Shown here one piece after another: positions 23,319 to 31,303 of a DNA stretch of 51,727 nt (position 1 is the first letter of the stretch; each line of letters begins with the position of its first letter). The notes under the pieces were generated by a model, which was given only the letters and a program-made list of their open reading frames with translations, was not told where the DNA came from and did no database searches. This DNA is from CSP1-1 sp035620615 (GTDB lineage: Archaea > Thermoproteota > Nitrososphaeria > Nitrososphaerales > Nitrosopumilaceae). Made by a program: the position numbers and the translations under genes. Location of the stretch: assembly GCA_035620615.1 (NCBI GenBank), contig DASPGM010000012.1, forward strand, positions 1 to 51,727, written 5' to 3'.

Positions 23319-23978
23319 CTATTGGTCAATTTCACTTTTTTCTTGTAGTTTTTTGGTTAAATCCACATAATTCGATGGATCTAGCTCTTTAGCAAATCCC
23401 TTATCAATATGAATCAAAAAAATAGAATGCAATCTTGCGTTTAAAATCTCGTCATACTGTATAGGGGGATTTTTGTAATATCGATTACAAAGGGATTGAG
23501 CTTGAAGTATATCATTTTTATCACGGACTGGAGGCGGAGTAAGAAAAATTCTGGGCAGTGGCAAAAGTCCTATCACAGGAGTCGCTAATGAAAACTTTGA
23601 GCAGTGTTGGCTATATCGTGCAATTTTACTCATAATTCTTGCAGTATAGTAATCAATTGTATCTAATGCATGCTCAGGAGGGGTAAATCCAGTTTCAATT
23701 TCTATGATGACTGAACCATCACCTTTTTTTGCAAAAATATCACATACTAAAATATCTGATATTGATTTTTCCGCATCTACCGTGTATCCACGATGTATCA
23801 GATTTGCAGCACAGATAATCTCCAATACCGAGTGATTAATTTTTACAAGGTTTTGTTGATAGAGTTCGATAAGTTTTTGTCTCACAAAATTAAGTTTGGG
23901 GATTTCTTCATGATTAAGATTTTTCCCTACTCGCTCAGTGATTTCATATACATCATTTCGAAATTTTTCTAAATCCAA
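23319..23978 (-). CDS. PD-(D/E)XK nuclease-like hypothetical protein
   Basis: A 219-residue protein. The N-terminal helical part is followed by an alpha/beta core: HSVLEIICAANLIHRGYTVD, then ISDILVCDIFAKKGDGSVII ending in EIETGF. The order 'hydrophobic helix - GYxV - D - (V/I)EIE' resembles restriction-endonuclease folds, with D79 or D72 and E95/E97 as possible metal ligands; the usual Lys is missing (E-I-E-T). A later conserved-looking part has IGLLPLPRIFLTPPPVR. It is not assignable to a named family by eye. A nuclease role is tentative. Confidence 0.55.
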   Translation of the reverse strand: MDLEKFRNDVYEITERVGKNLNHEEIPKLNFVRQKLIELYQQNLVKINHSVLEIICAANLIHRGYTVDAEKSISDILVCDIFAKKGDGSVIIEIETGFTPPEHALDTIDYYTARIMSKIARYSQHCSKFSLATPVIGLLPLPRIFLTPPPVRDKNDILQAQSLCNRYYKNPPIQYDEILNARLHSIFLIHIDKGFAKELDPSNYVDLTKKLQEKSEIDQ

Positions 23979-24031
23979 AATTAATTAAACCTCTTCATAA
24001 ATTTGAAATAAGTAATTGAGACTTTAATTAT

Positions 24032-24907
24032 TTAAAATGAAGAACGTACAGGCGTCATTAATTTTTTTCTTGAAAATACAACCCCGGTAATTATAGCTAT
24101 CACCAATATCAATACCGCGATAGAGCCAAATTCTGGAATTACATAGCTTCCAATAACTTCAATTTTTTTAGCTCCGTGATAGAATGAAATAGTTACATCA
24201 TTACCGTTTATTATTACATCATCCCATTCCTGACCATCAATTAGAACCATTGATATTTCTTTTATGATATCAGTAGAGGGTTTAATGTTAAGTGTTCCTC
24301 CAGTAGAACCAGATAGAGAGATTACAATTGATTTACTTTTTGTATCAATGAATGCATTTGGGATAGTTGCACCAGTAATGCTAAATGGTATACAGTGTCC
24401 TTTAGCATTTAATTCATTTTCATTACATTTTACAGTAGTCGAAGATCCCCCTGTTAGCTCCACTTTTGTTTTAAAGACTGTACTTTGGGGGCCACCTTGT
24501 GCTGTAATTATATACATACCATCCTTCTTCCAAAGAGGACCATCTGGGTTAAATTTAACATCAAAGTCTGAATTTGGAGCAACCATGATTTGCTGTACAG
24601 TAACTAGGTTACCAATTGGATCAATCACTCTAAACAGAATTGGAGTATCAGGATCATTGAGCTTAGAATGACCATTAATAGTAATTATTGATTTGTGATC
24701 ATATGTATAATCAAAACCATCCGCCCATAGAATTATTCCTAAGGGTAGATTTTTGTGTATGTCCAAAGTTTTAGTGTCTGATATTTGGATACAAGCAGGA
24801 CATCTTAAATCCTGTATTGTTTGAGCGTACACAGAGGTAAATGAAGATACAGCTATAACTAAAGTCACTAAGGAAATTATAATGATTTTATTTTTAGGTA
24901 TATTCAA
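24032..24907 (-). CDS. Secreted PEFG-CTERM protein
   Basis: A 291-residue exported protein with an N-terminal signal peptide (about 1-28) and a C-terminal sorting tripartite tail: VIPEFG, a membrane helix (SIAVLILVIAIITGVVF) and a basic cluster (SRKK). This is the archaeosortase-recognised PEFG-CTERM signal of thaumarchaea; the protein is likely cleaved and anchored to the cell surface. The outer domain is beta-rich with CPACIQISDTKTLDIH and repeated sheet segments (SIITINGHSKLNDPDTPILF). Its promoter region has a TATA-like box and an imperfect palindrome (24915-24928). Confidence 0.82.
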   Translation of the reverse strand: MNIPKNKIIIISLVTLVIAVSSFTSVYAQTIQDLRCPACIQISDTKTLDIHKNLPLGIILWADGFDYTYDHKSIITINGHSKLNDPDTPILFRVIDPIGNLVTVQQIMVAPNSDFDVKFNPDGPLWKKDGMYIITAQGGPQSTVFKTKVELTGGSSTTVKCNENELNAKGHCIPFSITGATIPNAFIDTKSKSIVISLSGSTGGTLNIKPSTDIIKEISMVLIDGQEWDDVIINGNDVTISFYHGAKKIEVIGSYVIPEFGSIAVLILVIAIITGVVFSRKKLMTPVRSSF

Positions 24908-24914
24908 CTTATAG

Positions 24915-24928
24915 AACGAACGTTTGTT
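24915..24928. promoter_or_regulatory. Imperfect palindrome in the PEFG-CTERM promoter
   Basis: AACGAACGTTTGTT is a 14-base palindrome with one mismatched pair. It lies between the ATG at 24907 and a TATA-like TATTTATATATATTTG at about 24929-24944, where a bound repressor would block transcription. The regulator is unknown; the TrmB-type gene next door is one candidate. Inference from position only. Confidence 0.35.
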
Positions 24929-24977
24929 ATTATTTATATATATTTGATAAATTATCCTTTACCAATAATACAGAATT

Positions 24978-25898
24978 TCAATTGTAATGAGATTCTAAAA
25001 ATCTCTCAAAATCTAATGGTAATGAGTTATGCCAGGAAAAATTAAACAGTTTTTTCATTGAAGCGATCAAAGATGATGTATCAGTCCAAAATGCAAAAGC
25101 ATTTCTTGAAGTCTGATCGGCATTTCTTAAAAATACCATAACTTCATTGGAATCTTTTACAATAAAACATTGGTTATCGGCATCTTTGGTCGGAGTCAGG
25201 CGAATTTTAGATCTATCAAGTGTTTGAATAAATCGAGGAATTTTTTGAGTTGGCGAGATAATTAGCTTAACATCAATTGGCAAACTACCTAACATATCTA
25301 GAAAATCTGAATAATAAAATCTAGAGAGATCCTTTTCTGTACATATAATTTTTATTTCATTTTTTGCATCCTTTATCATTTCTTTAAGTTTATTATTTAT
25401 TCTTGGAATTCCTTGTAGCATTTGAAATTTTTCTAATTTGTTATCAATTGAATTGGAATTAAATGTTGGAATTTTATTCCACAATTGTGCAAGCTCTAAC
25501 TCTTTTTTTGCTAGCTTGTTAACATTTTCTTGTGCATCGTTTATCATGGTCATGATTGCTTTACCCATTGGTAATGCAGAGTATTTTATCGGGTGATGAA
25601 ATTCAGATGAAATTATTCCTAAATTTAACAAGTCATTTAAGACGTTATATGTTTCAGTTCTTGGTAATTTTAATGCCTTGCAAACTTCTGGGGACGTCTT
25701 TGAACCGTATTTCCCTAGATATATGAATACTTTAGCTTGATTTCTTGTAAGTCCAAATTTTAAAAGTTCATTACATATTTTTTCAAGATCCATCTTATAC
25801 TCATGTAATTGCGAATTTGGTTCAGAATCAAATACCGTAGTCGCTACCTGCTCGGTCGTCTTCATAATAATAGGTGGTTTGAAATCCCTTATAGTCAA
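24978..25898 (-). CDS. TrmB-family transcription regulator
   Basis: A 306-residue protein of the TrmB type. An N-terminal winged-helix domain occupies about 38-112 (LLKFGLTRNQAKVFIYLGKY, TSPEVCKALKLPRTETYNVL, LGIISSEFHHPIKYSAL). A helical linker leads to a C-terminal PLD-like sensor domain (EIKIICTEKDLSRFY, VKLIISPTQKIPRF, NEVMVFLRNADQTSRNA). Family members bind sugars or other effectors and control transport or metabolic genes. The listed start gives MTIRDFKPPII; a Met at residue 12 (25865) is a good alternative. Its target is not shown; the PEFG-CTERM gene downstream could be one. Confidence 0.82.
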   Translation of the reverse strand: MTIRDFKPPIIMKTTEQVATTVFDSEPNSQLHEYKMDLEKICNELLKFGLTRNQAKVFIYLGKYGSKTSPEVCKALKLPRTETYNVLNDLLNLGIISSEFHHPIKYSALPMGKAIMTMINDAQENVNKLAKKELELAQLWNKIPTFNSNSIDNKLEKFQMLQGIPRINNKLKEMIKDAKNEIKIICTEKDLSRFYYSDFLDMLGSLPIDVKLIISPTQKIPRFIQTLDRSKIRLTPTKDADNQCFIVKDSNEVMVFLRNADQTSRNAFAFWTDTSSLIASMKKLFNFSWHNSLPLDFERFLESHYN

Positions 25899-25962
25899 TA
25901 TGGAAATAACTCCTAATTTTTTGTTCCATAATGGAAGGAAAAAGAAACTTCTTGGAATGTTA

Positions 25963-27057
25963 TTAATTATCTGAATTTGAGTCTGAGGCCTTGTAATATC
26001 CTCTAAGGTTTTTGGGCAATCTGATACTAAATATTGTTGGTGGACTAGATACCTCTATACTACCTCCATGTTGCTCTACAATATTTTTACAAATGGATAA
26101 CCCAAGACCTGTTCCAGTATTTTTTGTAGTATACAATGGTTCAAAGATCTTTTCCATTACAGATTTTGTCATACCTGGACCAGAATCCTCAAACTTTACT
26201 AAGGCATCATCATCGTCTTCCAGAATTTTAATTTTTATTTCACCCTTACCATCCATTGCCTGACATGCATTGGTTATGATATTTGAAAAAACAGCTTCAA
26301 GTTTCCTAGAATCACAGTTTACAATAACATTTTGAGAGGTTAGTTTTATCCTAACATCTTTTGGAATATCCATTCCAGCCATAGTTGTTTTTAAAATTTC
26401 TTCAACAGGTAGTCTTTTCAAATGGAGTTCTGACTGTCTTACAAAATCTAAAACGTCTTCTATTTGATAAGAAATTTTTTTTAAAGCACTTTCAATTCGT
26501 TGAAATTTTTGTTCAGTTTTTTCATCTATATTTTTGTAGCCAATTTTTAAAAGTTCCACTGTACTTTTTACTACACTAAGAGGATTACGTAAATCATGAA
26601 CCAATCGTGATGATAGCTGTCCAACGCTTGCCATTTTTTCTGTTTTTATTAGATCACGAGTTTTTGTTTCTACTTCCATTAGAAGTTTATTTCTTTGAAT
26701 TTCAAGATTTTTTTCTCTTTCAACGACACTTCCCAGATCTTTTTTAAGTTTTTTTGATAATTGATTATAATGCATTTTTTGAGTTTCTAGTTCTAAATTA
26801 ATTCTCTCTAAATATTGATTTTTTTCATTTAAACTGTTTGTAATTTCCTGTAGAAATTCCACTTTTCCTTTTAATTCTCGATTTGCACGGGCTGAATCAT
26901 TTATTTTTTGATTTGCCAGGGTTGCCAAATCCATTAATTGTAGCTCTTTTTCATTTAGTTCTTGTTTTGTTAACTCTAATTCTTTGTAGGTTTTGATAGT
27001 CATTTCTGACAAGTCTTCTAATAATTTATGATTATGACTAGGTTCTGGAGATTGCAA
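25963..27057 (-). CDS. Sensor histidine kinase with long coiled coil
   Basis: A soluble 364-residue kinase. Residues about 15-135 form a coiled coil with no membrane segment. The H box is H154 (RLVHDLRNPLSVV), the N box N in ITNACQAMDGKG, and the ATP-binding boxes DSGPGM, FEPLYTTKNTGTGLGLSI and GGSIEV are intact. The longest frame starts at TTG (27057), abutting the divergent gene. The in-frame ATG at 27003 (MTIKTYKELE) would leave room for promoters and may be the true start. No response regulator is adjacent; the receiver at 13115 is a distant candidate. Confidence 0.88.
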   Translation of the reverse strand: MQSPEPSHNHKLLEDLSEMTIKTYKELELTKQELNEKELQLMDLATLANQKINDSARANRELKGKVEFLQEITNSLNEKNQYLERINLELETQKMHYNQLSKKLKKDLGSVVEREKNLEIQRNKLLMEVETKTRDLIKTEKMASVGQLSSRLVHDLRNPLSVVKSTVELLKIGYKNIDEKTEQKFQRIESALKKISYQIEDVLDFVRQSELHLKRLPVEEILKTTMAGMDIPKDVRIKLTSQNVIVNCDSRKLEAVFSNIITNACQAMDGKGEIKIKILEDDDDALVKFEDSGPGMTKSVMEKIFEPLYTTKNTGTGLGLSICKNIVEQHGGSIEVSSPPTIFSIRLPKNLRGYYKASDSNSDN

Positions 27058-27480
27058 ATGAATCTAGGAGGAATTTTCCAAAAAAATCCTATTACCTTAT
27101 GTATGTTAAATACGGACATACATTATTTCCTTCGAATCATTAGGCAAAATTTAGAATCTGGAATAAATTCCAATTTGGAACTAGTAATTATGACCAAATT
27201 CCGCGCTCGATATATGAAATCTAACTGTATTGATATCATGTTTGAAACGAGGATTAACTTGGGCTGTGGGATAATCAAAAACCTCTCATCTATCCTAATA
27301 GATGAGCAGGGAGTTCCTATAGAAAATATCTGGGACACCATTGAGGAATTTGGGATAAAAAGAGAAGAACTAAAAAAACTGGATCCTACTTACAAAGAAC
27401 TCTTTGAGATATACTCTGCAATAAGAGCATATCGAGTAAGTGTCAGATATTTAAAGCAATTAAAAACACGCTTTGCCTAG
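27058..27480 (+). CDS. Hypothetical protein, first gene of a tight cluster
   Basis: A protein of up to 150 residues whose frame opens at 27028; ATGs lie at 27028, 27058 and 27103. I chose 27058 because 27028 would run into the divergent kinase gene. The core is MLNTDIHYFLRIIRQNLESG, IMTKFRARYMKSNCIDIMFE, GIIKNLSSILIDEQG and YKELFEIYSAIRAYRV. It is mostly helical with basic patches and no known motif. The next frame (27473) overlaps its stop and the membrane-protein gene (27590) follows without a gap, so the three are probably one transcript. The exact start is uncertain. Confidence 0.55.
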   Translation: MNLGGIFQKNPITLCMLNTDIHYFLRIIRQNLESGINSNLELVIMTKFRARYMKSNCIDIMFETRINLGCGIIKNLSSILIDEQGVPIENIWDTIEEFGIKREELKKLDPTYKELFEIYSAIRAYRVSVRYLKQLKTRFA

Positions 27481-27589
27481 ATTAGAAAAAAATCAGACAA
27501 ATCTGGAAGAAGATGAACTGAGAGGTATTGATACTTACATCGACATCTTTAATCGCCTTTCTCAAACAGTAAAAATGGGTACAGGGTAA
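27473..27589 (+). CDS. Possible 38-residue protein overlapping two neighbours
   Basis: A frame from TTG (27473) to TAA (27587-27589) encodes an acidic peptide: MPRLEKNQTNLEEDELRGID, then TYIDIFNRLSQTVKMGTG. The TTG overlaps the stop of the preceding gene, and the TAA is followed at once by the ATG of the membrane-protein gene. That arrangement is typical of coupled translation. The peptide has a plausible helix (YIDIFNRLSQTV). Chance is not excluded because it is short and begins with TTG. An alternative is a frameshifted end of the previous gene. Confidence 0.35.
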   Translation: MPRLEKNQTNLEEDELRGIDTYIDIFNRLSQTVKMGTG

Positions 27590-28216
27590 ATGAAAATGGA
27601 GAAACAGGATTTAAAAGAAAAATTAATTGTCATAGGAATAACAGCTGGATTATTTTTTCCTATTAGAATATTATTTTCATTATATGTTTCTGAACACTGG
27701 CTAGGCAGTTTAGGAATAATGTCATTTTTAGCAATCATATTTGTTGTCCTAATAAAGAAAAAGAAACTCGGTAGACTAGGAATGTTATTTGAGAGGCAGA
27801 TGAGAAAAACCATTGGAGGAAAAACTGGCAAATATTTGATTTGTTTTGCAATATTTTTCCTTCTTTATTTTGGAGCAACTTTGTTTTTTATTGATAGGGG
27901 CAACCAAGTATATGCAAATGATAAAGAGATATTCTATATGGCAATTATGGAAGAAGGCGGGTATAATATCAATGATTTATCTACCTATGAATTATTAGGA
28001 CCCAAATTACAACATCAAAAGGAATATCAGAATTTTCAAATTTTTGAAAATATAGACTACATGTTTTCAGTAGCTTATGCGGTTATGAATGACATGTCAG
28101 AAGGATGGCTTGAACATGTTGTTATGGTAATGTTTGTAGAACAAATAGAGTTAATTGGTCTTCTACTTTTTTATAGAAATATTTTCAAATCATCTACAGT
28201 CACTGTTCCCAATTAA
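27590..28216 (+). CDS. Membrane protein, paralogue of the gene at 14912
   Basis: A 208-residue protein with about five hydrophobic segments. The N terminus (LKEKLIVIGITAGLFFPIRI), the basic loop (KKKKLGRLGMLFERQMRK), the third helix followed by FIDRGNQVYAND, and the C-terminal NDMSEGWLEHVVMVMFVEQI line up with the gene at 14912. The middle loop (about 105-150) differs in sequence. The translation start directly follows the stop of the preceding small frame. The family function is unknown; paralogue pairs suggest a recurring membrane component in this genome. Confidence 0.65.
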   Translation: MKMEKQDLKEKLIVIGITAGLFFPIRILFSLYVSEHWLGSLGIMSFLAIIFVVLIKKKKLGRLGMLFERQMRKTIGGKTGKYLICFAIFFLLYFGATLFFIDRGNQVYANDKEIFYMAIMEEGGYNINDLSTYELLGPKLQHQKEYQNFQIFENIDYMFSVAYAVMNDMSEGWLEHVVMVMFVEQIELIGLLLFYRNIFKSSTVTVPN

Positions 28217-28359
28217 TGTTAAAATTTTTAATTTAACAAATTGGAAAATTATGTCATAAAAACCAATTTCCAGGCAAAAACCTACTTTTTTTAGCAAATA
28301 GATGAACGACTTATCAGTCCTACGTTCGTCTTATAACTAAAATTTGCCCAAATTTGAAT

Positions 28360-28527
28360 ATGGAACAATTATTTGTCACATGTCCAACATGTGGGGGAAA
28401 CAGAGTATTTTTTTCAAAATATGAAGCACCGTTGAAGATCCTCAAGGAACGAAGTTGGCTAATTTGCAAAGATTGTGATTATCAGGTAGAAACAGAAGCA
28501 TTCAAAAAATCACTATTTTGCGTTTAA
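28360..28527 (+). CDS. 55-residue zinc-ribbon protein
   Basis: ATG at 28360 to TAA at 28527. A classical ribbon: C8-x2-C11 (VTCPTCGGNRVFF) and C36-x2-C39 (LICKDCDYQVE), with a linker ...APLKILKERSW and a tail ending SLFCV. It resembles RPA/TFIIS-like small ribbons of archaea, but the rest of those proteins is absent. It may bind nucleic acid or protein. It sits alone between the membrane-protein gene and the cupredoxin gene. Confidence 0.68.
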   Translation: MEQLFVTCPTCGGNRVFFSKYEAPLKILKERSWLICKDCDYQVETEAFKKSLFCV

Positions 28528-28636
28528 ATCCAAAAAATCTCTCTTTTTTTAATAAGCTAGCAATCGCTACGGCATTTGTTTAGTATGGACAGACAAAGTC
28601 CGATATAATTTAATTAAAAAATAAAATTGGGCTAAA

Positions 28637-29647
28637 ATGGCATCAAGTATTTCAGCAATTTATGTAATAATTCATTTATTAGCAGTTTTAGCCTTAGCTA
28701 CGGCGCCGTTTATCTTTTTTAATGCTTACGCAGATAATAATCAAAATGAATGGAAGGTATCTATTCAGAAAGGGTCATCTTTAGAAGTACAAAAAAATGG
28801 CTTTTATCCTAATGAGCTGCCCGTAAAGGTAGGAGATATTATAATCTGGAAAAATGAAGATACTATTATTCATAGTATAACAAGTGGCTTACCTGAACAT
28901 CCAGAACATTCGGGTTTGTTTTTCAATCTTGGACATATTGAACCTGGGAAATCTGTTTCTTATGTAATGCCTGATTCAGATTTTTTAGCATTTTATTATT
29001 TTTGTGAAATTCATCCATGGATGAGTGGAAAATTTTTTAATAGCGACTTGGAAATTGCCCAGCCAGAAGTCGATAATGAGATAATTACTAACTACAATGA
29101 TTACAAATATGGAGATTTAATTACTATTTCAGGTCAGGTGCATAAAGATTTTGCAGATACTGCTTATGCAATTCTAGTTTATGATCAAAATAATAATTTA
29201 GTTGATGTTTTAAATGGCAATTTTGATGAAAAATCATCCTATATACAATCAATTAATGCACGAGGTTCTGCTTGGGAAACAAATGAAAATTATCAAGTAA
29301 AATTGGTATATGGCGTACCAAGTAAATCATCTGAAACTAGGTTTCACCTATCAGGTAAATCAGATATATCAGAATCTGAAAAATTAATTCCAACATGGAT
29401 TAAAAACATAGGGAGTTATTGGTGTATTGATAAAATTAGCGATTCTGAGTTTGTAAGTGCTATACAGTATCTAATTAATGAAGATGTCATTCATTTGAGA
29501 AATACAGTATCAAGTGCATCAAATTCTAATCAAGTTCCAAAATGGATTAAAAACAATGCCTGTTGGTGGTCAGATGATAAAATACCTGAAGTAGAATTTA
29601 TTTCAGGAATAGAATTTCTAGTGAATTTGGGTACAATTAGGATATAG
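28637..29647 (+). CDS. Secreted cupredoxin with two C-terminal WW-type motifs
   Basis: A 336-residue exported protein. A signal peptide (about 1-32) is followed by a plastocyanin-like domain (38-137) with a full type I copper set: H79 (DTIIHSITSG), C123-x2-H126-x2-M129 (FYYFCEIHPWMSG). A beta domain (about 145-240) with DLITISGQVHKDF follows. The end carries two copies of the surface motif: IPTWIKNIGSYWCIDKISDS (251-286) and PKWIKNNACWWSDDKIPEVE (301-336). Ammonia oxidisers depend on copper proteins for electron transfer; this one may carry electrons or copper at the cell surface. Its 3' end overlaps the SWIM gene by 11 bases. Confidence 0.85.
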   Translation: MASSISAIYVIIHLLAVLALATAPFIFFNAYADNNQNEWKVSIQKGSSLEVQKNGFYPNELPVKVGDIIIWKNEDTIIHSITSGLPEHPEHSGLFFNLGHIEPGKSVSYVMPDSDFLAFYYFCEIHPWMSGKFFNSDLEIAQPEVDNEIITNYNDYKYGDLITISGQVHKDFADTAYAILVYDQNNNLVDVLNGNFDEKSSYIQSINARGSAWETNENYQVKLVYGVPSKSSETRFHLSGKSDISESEKLIPTWIKNIGSYWCIDKISDSEFVSAIQYLINEDVIHLRNTVSSASNSNQVPKWIKNNACWWSDDKIPEVEFISGIEFLVNLGTIRI

Positions 29648-29888
29648 TTGGATTTTCTTTTTTAAATATTCGAACCGCTTCAAGATGCGAACAATTTGCT
29701 TTTAGTCCTTTTCCATGATGGAATTTGTAAAAGTTCTTAAATCCTGCACATTCGCAAGTTTCAGATGTAACAAAATAAGACTTTTCTGGATCTGTGAATG
29801 ATTTTATTTGAAAAAGGTCTTCATCGATCTTGACCACGTTTCCACTTTCAACCAGTTTTTTGGCTTTTCTTAATGTATTAGCACTCAT
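29637..29888 (-). CDS. SWIM zinc-finger protein
   Basis: An 83-residue protein with a SWIM-type metal site: C45-x-C47 (SETCECAGFKNF) and C65-x-H67 (KANCSHLEAVRIF), preceded by a strand region (NVVKIDEDLFQIKSFTDPEK). SWIM domains bind DNA or proteins; archaeal stand-alone members are linked to Rad51-paralogue (Shu-like) proteins. There is no such partner here. It converges with the cupredoxin gene and overlaps it by 11 bases, so antisense effects are possible. Confidence 0.82.
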   Translation of the reverse strand: MSANTLRKAKKLVESGNVVKIDEDLFQIKSFTDPEKSYFVTSETCECAGFKNFYKFHHGKGLKANCSHLEAVRIFKKENPTIS

Positions 29889-29990
29889 AATCGATCAAAT
29901 ACCATTTGTTTTTTTAAAACTTGTTTTTTGTGAGATATAGGCAATCTAAAATAGTAAGCAAAAAATCATTTTATTCGAAGGGGAGATTAG

Positions 29991-30326
29991 TTGTCTGTAG
30001 AAAGAAGATTCAACCAAACACCTGGTGATACTAACATCAGTGTTTTAGGATACTTGACCAAAATTGGGACGTGGCTAAATCTAAGACAAATAACAACTGG
30101 AACCCCAGGTTCTGACCTAAATCGAGATAGATTAAAAAAAATCATCGAGGGTTTTGTTGAAAAGGAATTTGTGGAAACCCGAGAAAGTGAAAATCCAAAG
30201 GCTAAATTAGAATATAAAATTACAGACAAGGGAAAAAATGCATTTAAAAAATGTATAAGTTTTGATCCTGATATTAAATTTGTTTTAGGATTACAAGAGA
30301 CAGAGTTTTTCCCAACTGAAGACTAG
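29991..30326 (+). CDS. Winged-helix (PadR/MarR-like) DNA-binding protein, TTG start
   Basis: A 111-residue protein starting at TTG (29991), preceded by GGGGAG 5 bases upstream that may serve as a ribosome-binding site. The fold is a winged helix: helix LGYLTKIGTWLNLRQIT, recognition segment DLNRDRLKKIIEGFVEKE, and wing FVETRESENPKAKLEYKITD then KGKNAF. The KLEYKITDKG phrase is typical of winged helices that act as dimeric repressors. It converges with the gene at 30323 (4-base overlap). A regulator role is inferred; it may control the palindromes at 31239 and 31289, but this is a guess. Confidence 0.68.
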   Translation: MSVERRFNQTPGDTNISVLGYLTKIGTWLNLRQITTGTPGSDLNRDRLKKIIEGFVEKEFVETRESENPKAKLEYKITDKGKNAFKKCISFDPDIKFVLGLQETEFFPTED

Positions 30327-31204
30327 TCAATCCATAGCATAGAGTAACCATGTTCTTCTTCAAAAATTAAATCGAGTTTAAAGTACTTTGGCATTTGGTC
30401 CATGATACCAACTAATTTGTTTGATTGGAGTTCTTCATCATAATCTTTAGCAACACACAATACTCGAAATATTCGATCTCTTGATTTGGATAAGATTTTA
30501 ACCAAGTTTGCAATATCAGATGTAGTCACTGTCTTGTCATAAAATTTCACAATAAAATCGCCTTTCTTAGTTGAGACAATTCCATCGATAATATCACCAT
30601 TTATTTTTTGATCTAATTTGTAAGGAATTTTACTTTGTTTTTGTTTTGCTTTTCTTTGTACATCTTTTAAAACTGGAAACACGTTAATCGCTTCATTTAA
30701 AATTTTTTCTACTCGTGTTTTGCCTTCTGGAATTGATGTTTCAAAATTTACCAAGTATGATTGGCGAATAAACTGCCTTTCTATGGATTCAAACTCTTTT
30801 GTATGGGCTTTGCCTCTAAATGTTACCCATACAAATAGAAATGATAGTAATACAATCACTACACCATTACCATATGTAAGCCAGACTTGAGTAAGATAAA
30901 GCGTAACAATTCCTTCTGAGGAAAAGACATTCTCAGTAGGAATACAATTATGAGTAGCGTTATCCCAGGCACATGGGAAAAATGCAATATATGTAATGTC
31001 TTTAACTGGATCATATATCTGATCAATATATCCATGTTTACTGATTTCATCATGAAAATAATATTGTGACATTGAAATAATTCCTGATAGGGACGCCAAG
31101 CCAACTATAACAATTATAATACTAATTCGGTACCAAGCACCTAATTGTTTAATTGCATTTTCTAGCTTCTCAGCTAAAGATAGATCTTGTGGCCCCTTCG
31201 ACAC
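30323..31204 (-). CDS. Two-pass membrane protein with nuclease-like cytosolic domain
   Basis: A 293-residue protein with TM helices at about 26-46 (ISIIIVIVGLASLSGIISMS) and 105-128 (YLTQVWLTYGNGVVIVLLSF). The loop between them, likely extracellular, carries two Cys (FFPCAWDNATHNC). The cytosolic part (about 130-293) ends in an alpha/beta domain: NGDIIDGIVSTKKGDFIVKF, SDIANLVKILSKSRDRI, RVLCVAKDYDEEL. The D-x(n)-I-V-K-F pattern hints at a restriction-endonuclease-like fold, but the acidic pair is not clear. It is divergent from a PIN-domain gene, with two identical palindromes between the two. Confidence 0.6.
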   Translation of the reverse strand: MSKGPQDLSLAEKLENAIKQLGAWYRISIIIVIVGLASLSGIISMSQYYFHDEISKHGYIDQIYDPVKDITYIAFFPCAWDNATHNCIPTENVFSSEGIVTLYLTQVWLTYGNGVVIVLLSFLFVWVTFRGKAHTKEFESIERQFIRQSYLVNFETSIPEGKTRVEKILNEAINVFPVLKDVQRKAKQKQSKIPYKLDQKINGDIIDGIVSTKKGDFIVKFYDKTVTTSDIANLVKILSKSRDRIFRVLCVAKDYDEELQSNKLVGIMDQMPKYFKLDLIFEEEHGYSMLWID

Positions 31205-31238
31205 AGTTTATCGTCAATATTCAAATATTTAACGTGAT

Positions 31239-31253
31239 GTTACAAATTGTAAC
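31239..31253. promoter_or_regulatory. Palindromic operator, copy 1
   Basis: GTTACAAATTGTAAC is a perfect inverted repeat with a single central base (arms of 7). It lies just upstream of the TATA-like AAATATTT (about 31223-31230) of the minus-strand gene whose ATG is at 31204. An identical copy occurs 50 bases to the right. It is probably a binding site for a dimeric regulator. Confidence 0.62.
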
Positions 31254-31288
31254 ATGATAATTATTCATGTGATCAATAATTTAAAACA

Positions 31289-31303
31289 GTTACAAATTGT
31301 AAC
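31289..31303. promoter_or_regulatory. Palindromic operator, copy 2, abutting the PIN gene start
   Basis: The same 15-base palindrome, GTTACAAATTGTAAC, ending at the base before the ATG at 31304. A TATA-like AATAATTTAAAA (31275-31286) sits just upstream, so the palindrome covers the expected transcription start of a leaderless mRNA. Copies 1 and 2 are exactly 50 bases apart centre to centre, close to five helical turns, so both could be bound on one DNA face. Confidence 0.62.

Noticed and set aside
24264..24671. Plus-strand frame of 135 codons
   Set aside because: It is opposite the PEFG-CTERM gene, which has a signal peptide, sorting tail and promoter. The frame has no recognisable domain.
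27123..27341. Minus-strand frame opposite the first gene of the three-gene cluster
   Set aside because: No start context or domain. The plus frame continues over a longer range and links to its neighbours.
30859..31104. Second minus-strand frame inside the membrane-protein gene at 30323
   Set aside because: A shifted-frame shadow of the TM region, rich in Met, Leu and Phe only because of the overlapping hydrophobic codons.
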